From positions 124,001 to 188,000 of the forward strand of contig SKCR01033662.1 in NCBI GenBank assembly GCA_019454045.1: a stretch of 64,000 nucleotides of DNA, given 5' to 3'. The notes under the pieces are model-generated. The model was not told the DNA's origin. It saw nothing but the letters and a program-made list of their open reading frames with translations, and made no database searches. Position numbers and translations under genes: made by a program. The stretch's first letter is position 1. Every line of letters begins with the position of its first letter. The DNA is from Zanthoxylum bungeanum (Eukaryota > Streptophyta > Magnoliopsida > Sapindales > Rutaceae). Shown here one piece after another: positions 59,026 to 64,000 of this stretch.

Positions 59026-60200
59026 AGAGATTCTTGCCAGACCACACTTTCTCCGGAATCTCAAAATTCAATGGTATTGATGGTGATCTGTTGATCAGGT
59101 AGTATGCGATATAAATAGTTTCTCCCAATAATGGATTTAGCAGCTTAGGCATACTGATCATGATTCCGACTTTCTCCATAATGGTGTGGTTCATTCTTTC
59201 AGCAACACCATTATGATGTCGGGTGCGTGGAACAGTTCTCTCATGTCGAATGTCATGTCTCCTACACTAGATATCGAACTCCCTGGAAGTGTACTCGTCT
59301 TCATCATCCGTACGGAGTAACTTCAGCTTCTTCTTTGTTTCACACTCTAATATGGCATGAAATAGCTTGAAATGTTCCAACATCTAATCCTTCGTCTTGA
59401 GGAAATACACCCATACTTTCCAAGAAGCAAAATCAATGAAAGTCAGAAAATATTTGTTACCGCTCAATGAATCAACCTCCTAGGGACCACACACATCAAA
59501 GTGCACCAAAATGAGCAATTATAATATCTTATTTGAAGAGAAATTAAACGAGACTATGTGTTTCTTATCAAACAAACTATGATTGCAAGGACCTAGTGTA
59601 GCATCTTGGGTAAGCTCTTTATTGGTCAGTGTAGACAACACTCTCTCACTCATCTGACTGGGTCTCCGGTTGCATAAATTTTAATAAGCCTCTTTTCAGC
59701 TACATTGAGGCTGTCGGCACAAATATTCAAATGAGTCTTGTATAATATATCGCAAACATGTTCTCGGGTGACAACCATGATACCTATTGTCATTCTCCAT
59801 GTGTCATTTCCGAAGTGACTATCATAACCCTTTTTGTCAATGGCTATCCCTGAGAGTACATTCAGCCGAAGTTATGGAACATAGATGACATCCTTCAAAG
59901 TTAATGTACACCCGATATTTTTCCGCAATTGAATATAATTAATTCCTATTATCCTAGAAGAATTGATATTTCTCATATTCACTGTACCAAAGTCTTATAC
60001 TTTGTATGTTATGAAGAAATCTCTGCGAGGCGTTGTGTGTTAGGATACTGCAGTATCTACCACTCACTCAACATTGGGTTGGATGTGAAGGCACGTCTCT
60101 TCATGTGTGGAGTATATGGCTACATCTCATTAGATAACTACTAGTGTCTTTATTTTGTTATTCTTTGGCTGGAAATTATTTTGGCTCTACTCTCGTTGTA
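59026..60200 (-). pseudogene. Family-D copia protease-integrase remnant
   Basis: Minus-strand frames give, right to left, LWHRRLGHMSE-like pre-integrase, then IHFDVCGP-like integrase start, HNGVAERMN, then LINRSPSIPLN and EKVWSGKN next to the GTATG insertion site. Stops and frameshifts are frequent. The continuation lies beyond the gypsy insertion at 50259-51007. Confidence 0.8.
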
Positions 60201-60207
60201 GTTTTCA

Positions 60208-60918
60208 GCAATTCGTCTTTAAGTGGTCTTCTATGCCACAATGATAACACTTATAGGTAGACATCACTCCATATGATGATCAACCTTTGATTGTGCTTCT
60301 GCCTCTCTCTCTTTATCTTCATTGATGTCTTCCTCGAGTCTCTATGATGAAGGCTTCTATCTATTTTGAGCCAACGTCTTTTACCATATGCATGGTAAAT
60401 TTTCCTCCTGAAGCCGAATTGCTGAGAGTAACCATCAACGTCTCTCAGTTATCAGGAAGAGGACTGAGTAGTAAGAAGACTTATATTTCATCTCCTAACT
60501 GCATGTCTACTGTAGGCAGCTGATTCACCAGGATTTGTAACTTATTGATGAATTTTGCAATGAAAGTTCTACTCCGTAGTTTCAAATTCACTAAACGCCT
60601 TATTAATAGAGCTTGATTCCAAGCAGTCTTGGCCTAGTACATGCCTTCCAACTTCATTCACATTTTGTAAGCATCTATATCATATGCTACATGGTGAAAG
60701 ATACTGTGGCTGATCCACTGTTTAATCTGACTGAGAGTTCTATTGTTGAATTTATTACAGTCACTCTCCTTGAAAAAATCTGATGTCACTCCCTTCTCTT
60801 ATATCATATCGAATAGATCTTTGCAGTGCAAATAATCTATCATCTGAGGCCTCCAAATGGAGTAATTGGTTATTGTCAACTTGATCATCGCACCAGAAGA
60901 GGAATCTTCTATTTCCAT
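60208..60918 (-). pseudogene. Family-D copia gag remnant
   Basis: Gag starts at 60918 with MEIEDSSSGAMIKLTI, then NYSIWRPQMIDYLHCKDL, a good copia capsid opening. The zinc knuckle CYHCGIEDHLKTNC (60208-60249) is intact with all four ligands (CX2CX4HX4C). Stops lie between the two, for example just after KDLFDMI, so the frame is broken. The gag order and strand match the integrase remnant. Confidence 0.82.
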
Positions 60919-61606
60919 TTTAAGTTTAAAATTAAAATATGACAAACTCGGGGCTGATTTTCACAAATATAAGGTGACCGTTACGTCCGGAATGGTCAAA
61001 AATGTTGGATTTGACTTTTCATTGGTCCAAATCCGACATAAGGGTCGATTTATAAATTTTCAAAACTTCATAGGCCAAATTATAAATTTTAGAGTCTTTA
61101 GGGAGCTCAATGAAATTTACTAGAGATACTGACGTGGCAGACACATGGTTGATGATGTGGCAGAAACAAGACCGACTTTGCTGACATGGTTGATGACATG
61201 GCGGACACAAGTCGATGACATGGCAACTTTTTGTCGAAGTGAAAGCTGATTGTTTGCTGACGAGGTGCTGACTGTGCGCTGACGTGTTGCGGACTATGCG
61301 CTGACGTGTGCTAAGAGGCGGACACATCAGTATCTTTAACCTCTGGAAGGCACATGCAGCACGTGGCACGAGTGACGGTGCTTGGAGACTCTCTGCTTGG
61401 CGTGTGCGACGCGTGCGTGCGGTATCCTCCGGTCTCCATTTGATCGCCGAAAAATACCAATGTTCTCGTTTCGATATGAATAAGCTGATGGTATGCTCAA
61501 AATTGATTTTTGAGAACTTTCGTAAAACTCGAATTTTATTAAACTGAGTTTCATTCTTAATCACTGAAGATCCCAACGTATAACCGAAGCTACTGATGCC
61601 ACTTGT
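60919..61606 (-). other. 5' leader of family-D copia element
   Basis: Non-coding. It contains GCTGACGTG and GATGACATGGC repeats at 61130-61310. Next to the LTR (minus strand) is TGGCATCAGTAGC near 61587-61599, an altered tRNA-iMet-type primer site. Confidence 0.6.
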
Positions 61607-61941
61607 TGTGATTCTCTAATCACTGAAGAATGTTTTATTAGGAAAAATAAATACTCTATTACTACTTGAATTGAATTTATAAGTATTGCAAAACTTATAC
61701 AAAAATCTCACTTATCACTACACTTTCTACCAAGCTTTCTTGCCTTGGAGCTTGCTTGTTGGAAATAGTTTGAGTTCTCAAATGAGCTCCCAATTTATAG
61801 GAGAATACATGACTCAAAAGTCAACAAAACAACAAAATCATCTAAAGATAATTTGGAAGTTTGCACCACAATTTCAAAGAAGAAAATCATCTACCAAAAG
61901 TTATCTTAAAGGATTCTTGGAGATATAATGTGATTATACAA
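61607..61941 (-). repeat. Family-D copia 5' LTR (minus strand)
   Basis: The partner of 49919-50258. It ends (minus strand) GAATCACA next to the primer-site-like sequence. It is about 335 bp, short for copia. The outer end is approximate. Confidence 0.78.
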
Positions 61942-64000
61942 ATGAGGTGTCTCGATTATCATCCCTATATACGGCCATGCCAACTTTTAACCTTCAATTG
62001 TTAGAAACTGAAGGATGATTATTTTTTTTATTGATAACGGCCTGCTTGATGAAAATAAACAATTGAAAGGTTTTTATCTCATGGTTACAAAGTGCCATTT
62101 GATAATATAATTAATAGGACAATGAAAAATCCTAATATATTTAGAGAAATTAAGGGAAACCCCTCATTCAAGTAGAATGAAAATGGGCAGAAATTTCTTA
62201 AATTATCTAAATTTCTATTTGTGTATGGGAGGAGTGGTGTTATACGTCATGTGAGGCCTTGAAAATGAGAACTATTGTTCTTGGAGGTTCTGAGTTTCTT
62301 GGAAGGAAAAAAAAGCTAAATGTGGTACCGGTTGCTGAATATATAATATAACATAATGTATTAAAATCTTTATTTTCATTTTTTTTAATCTTTTAGTTAT
62401 GTTTTTATCTTGGTAATATTTGGACGTGAGAATTTTTGTGTGTATATATAATTTCTATCAATGGTTGCTTTGCCTTAGCAGTTGATAAAATAATGAAAAT
62501 GGGAGCTTGTTGATTGAATTTGAGGATTTGTGGTGGTCCTCAAATTAATGAATATTGTCGATTTAAATGCTGGTATAATATGATAAGGTATTTAGCACTT
62601 CGAGGAATAAAAGAATAATGGAACCTTCATTTTTCTCACGTCTCTTCGGAGGCTTCATTTTCCAATGATTTTTTTAATCTCACAGTTCTTTCTATTACCA
62701 TATACGTGTAACAATGGGATTGGATATCGAAAAATAATGTGAAACAATTTTATATAAATTAGATAAGCATCCGCGTGTTGTTGCGGTTATAAAAATTAAA
62801 CATTAAAAATAAATAACATATTTTAAAGTGATATATGGCTACATCACATAAGACATGAGACAAATATTGCTCAAATAATTAGAAACAAGCGAGAATAAAA
62901 TAAACACCAGAATGATAATACATTAATCATCTTTAAAAAGAAAACAGGAAATAAGATTTAACATGACATGTTATCAATCAAATCTAGGTCTATGTCTTGA
63001 AAATTATATGATGTATTTGTATAAGTCTTCCAATTTTTCAAATTTCGATTGCCCTACATATATGAATATTGCTTCATAGTGTCTTGTATTCGTCAATTAT
63101 GGATATTTAACATACTTAAATAACATGTGTCATTTTCTTGTTGGAATTAATACTTAATATTTACAGACTTGTTGACAAAGTATAAGGTTATACATATATT
63201 TATAGTGACATCAATAACAAATCCATCACATTTAACTCAAATTGATAATTACAGTAGCAAATTAATTCACTAAAGAAGACAAATACATTCATTATATCAA
63301 ATTCATTTACCTAGAAATAACAAATACATTCATTAAATCAAGTTTATTCATCTTCTAAAAATGAAAAATATATTCATTAGATTAGGTTCACTCACCTAAA
63401 AATGACAAATACATTTATTAGATTAAGTTCATTAACCTACTAATTAAAATATTAAATATTTCAAAGTTTTAAATTGACACATGGCAACACCACACAAAAG
63501 AATGGATAAATTTCAAAGTTTTAAATTGATACATGGTAACACTACATAAAAGATGAGACAAAAATATATGTATATATGATAGGCTTCCATAAGCGAACGA
63601 CATGTCCTGGCCCAACAGTTTTGGGCCTTGTGGAAAAAAGTTGCCATAAAGTAACCAATCGATATTTTATCAAACAAATTTTAATTAATTAAATTTTTTT
63701 TTTAAGATTTTCACATAATAAATCACATTCGGAGTATTAGTTAATTTAATTTTTAAATTTGTTATCTAAACTTGATAAAATTTCCCAAGTCGACTCAGTC
63801 TGGACTTGAAGGGCTTTGGCCCTCTCAGTGTAAGGGCAAGAGTTAAGGCCTTGAATTTCAAAGTCAGTTCGTTACTAGACTTAGATTATAACTGTTGGGA
63901 AATATCATCCATAATATTTTCATGGAATAAATCCATAATGGTCCACTTAGGATCTAACCATACATGTATTACTAGTCATAGATTTATTCACAAACATATT
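61942..64000. other. AT-rich tail of the window, no gene seen
   Basis: No coding similarity was recognised. It contains a 41-bp tandem repeat (63270-63436) and a phrase, TTTTAAATTGACACATGGCA, that recurs in variant form near 63463 and 63514. Near 63892 TGTTGGGAAATATC could be the start of another LTR, but only about 100 bases follow. Confidence 0.5.
63270..63436. repeat. 41-bp tandem repeat, four copies
   Basis: Units start CTAAAAATGACAAATACATT or a close variant at 63270, 63311, 63355 and 63396, with spacing of 41, 44 and 41 bp. Confidence 0.82.

Noticed and set aside
62760..62900. Helitron end suggested by CGCGTGTTGTTGCGG
   Set aside because: There is only a single hairpin-like word. No CTRR end, no TC start and no matching second copy were found.
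63892..64000. Start of another copia LTR (TGTTGGGAAATATC)
   Set aside because: Too little sequence is left in the window and no partner copy is present, so it is mentioned only as a possibility in the tail region.

Overview
This window looks like nuclear DNA of a flowering plant, most likely a eudicot. It is AT-rich and made mostly of nested LTR retrotransposons. It has plant primer-binding sites (initiator tRNA-Met type and tRNA-Asp type), three small hAT-type elements with exact 8-bp target duplications, and one intact plant housekeeping gene, the peroxisomal isocitrate lyase gene (minus strand, 44393-46832, three exons). I see no bacterial genes, CRISPR array, rRNA or tRNA gene.

Layout. 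1-1922: a long palindromic foldback element (481-1885) carrying a SINE-like insert and a hAT MITE. 1923-9852: a decayed Ty1/copia element on the minus strand (family A), with its 3' LTR on the left, gag-pol remnants in the middle and a cut-off 5' LTR on the right. 9853-10757: the 3' part of a related LTR in the opposite orientation. 10758-12830: the 3' end of a plus-strand Ty3/gypsy-like element that carries a piece of a LOG/lysine-decarboxylase-family gene. 12831-15087: decayed repeat sequence, a hAT element and the first piece of an RNase H-like pseudogene.

15088-42919 is a set of nested insertions that can be reconstructed from target duplications. A family-B solo LTR (duplication GCTAC) interrupts the RNase H-like pseudogene. 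A family-C copia element (LTRs C1 and C5) sits inside that LTR. A second family-C complex (LTRs C2, C3, C4) sits inside the first one's integrase region. A gypsy solo LTR (duplication ATACC) sits inside the second. A hAT MITE sits in LTR C5, and a different gypsy solo LTR sits in the left half of the family-B LTR. The RNase H-like pseudogene resumes at 42925.

43600-49918 holds the isocitrate lyase gene and its flanks. 49919-61941 is another decayed copia element (family D, minus strand), split at 51013-59020 by a gypsy-type element with a perfect GTATG duplication. That inserted element is the most interesting object in the window. It lacks pol. Between its gag-like ORF and its 3' LTR it carries an intronless, nearly full-length LOG-family coding sequence with one in-frame stop. 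The separate LOG fragment at 10758-11101 has the same downstream sequence, so the captured gene seems to have been copied as part of the element family. The LTRs of this family also have a dense cluster of ACGTG (G-box/ABRE-core) motifs just upstream of a TATA box. 61942-64000 is AT-rich sequence with short tandem repeats and no recognisable gene.

Boundaries given to the base rest on LTR ends, target duplications or splice sites that I read directly. Boundaries marked approximate were set by eye.
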